From an uncultured Desulfobacterales bacterium (GTDB lineage Bacteria > Desulfobacterota > Desulfobacteria > Desulfobacterales > G020354645), in the NCBI GenBank assembly GCA_947259865.1, contig CAMYNZ010000228.1:1-6161 (forward strand): a DNA stretch of 6,161 nucleotides, written 5' to 3'. This document shows, piece by piece, positions 5,927-6,161 of this stretch. The translations under genes were made by a program, and so were the position numbers. Position 1 is the first letter of the stretch. The number at the start of each line of letters is the position of its first letter. The notes under the pieces were generated by a model. That model saw only the letters and a program-made list of their open reading frames with translations. It did not search any database and had not been told where the DNA came from.

Positions 5927-6161
5927 GTGGAAAAAATATTAAATATTACCATCAAAAACAATCTCCGGCTTTCAGGTATCCCTCACGTAGTAAGCGAAAC
6001 TCTGATCGAAAAGCTAAAATTCCTGCTCGATGAAGAGACAAAAGCGGTCGGATCCGGTAAATTCGCCCCTCACATCATCACCCTCAAGATCCAATGGAAT
6101 AAGTTTGCGCCTGATGCGGACGAAGATCTCGAAAAACTCGCCGACGAGCTCCACGCAGCCG
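5927..6161 (+). CDS. N-terminal part of a possible FhaA-N/DUF3662-like protein
   Basis: The first 78 codons of a gene that continues past the window. A TAA at 5924-5926 immediately precedes the GTG in frame and no ATG occurs later in the visible part, so GTG is the most likely start. The peptide begins with a strand-like segment (EKILNITIKNNL), contains a helix (SETLIEKLKFLLDEE), then FAPHIITLKI and a helix-like DADEDLEKLADELHAA. A helix, a basic turn, a Pro-containing strand of the form APxxIITL and a following acidic helix resemble the DUF3662 domain at the front of FHA-domain proteins such as mycobacterial FhaA. This is pattern recall from a short fragment, and the FHA domain itself would lie outside the window. 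The gap from the DUF4340 gene is 23 bases, so it is probably in the same operon. Confidence 0.6.
   Translation, partial: MEKILNITIKNNLRLSGIPHVVSETLIEKLKFLLDEETKAVGSGKFAPHIITLKIQWNKFAPDADEDLEKLADELHAA

Noticed and set aside
5893..6030. An ATG at 5893 overlapping the DUF4340 stop opens a short frame of about 45 codons.
   Set aside because: It ends early, has no recognisable sequence and lies in a different frame from the GTG-started gene, which stays open to the window end and has protein-like composition.

Overview
The window reads as part of a chromosome from a mesophilic, moderate-GC Gram-negative bacterium. The most likely source is Desulfobacterota (the sulfate-reducer side of the former Deltaproteobacteria). 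That call is an inference from the combination of a DUF3786 protein, a Gld-type ABC module with a very long GldG-like subunit, a DUF4340 protein, and non-coding DNA full of heptad GAACCCT-type repeats and small hairpins. No rRNA or other marker gene is present to confirm it. All genes recognised lie on the + strand.

Positions 1-257 hold no gene but are rich in structure. There is a palindromic element at the left edge (core 23-34), a phase-locked heptad array that folds into a 14-position hairpin (127-159), a second compact hairpin with a GTAG tetranucleotide (164-192), and a degenerate AACCCTG/AACCTCTG tandem array (193-257) that runs directly into a start codon. The first gene (258-860) encodes a complete DUF3786-family protein and has no visible Shine-Dalgarno site.

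After a 181-base spacer with a good sigma70-type promoter (TTGACA, 17 bases, TATAGA at 931-959), a tightly packed operon begins. It contains a GldA-like ATPase (1042-1977), a GldF-like six-helix permease (1979-2683), a 743-residue GldG-like auxiliary protein (2695-4926), a DUF4340 membrane-anchored protein (4938-5903), and the first 78 codons of a gene that runs off the window (GTG start at 5927). This last gene may begin a FhaA-N/DUF3662-like domain. Gaps are 1, 11, 11 and 23 bases, which supports a single transcript.

Functionally, the first three operon genes should form an ABC-2 type complex: cytoplasmic ATPase, membrane permease, and a GldG subunit anchored at both ends with a large extracytoplasmic body. 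The DUF4340 protein, with one N-terminal helix and a two-repeat soluble body, is a probable extracytoplasmic partner. The transported substrate or mechanical role is unknown. Homologues are needed for gliding in Bacteroidota, but nothing here shows gliding. The main oddities are an apparent tandem domain duplication inside the GldG-like protein, a two-module architecture in the DUF4340 protein, a small hairpin that covers the only weak ribosome-binding bases of the last gene, and the layered repeat region at the left end.
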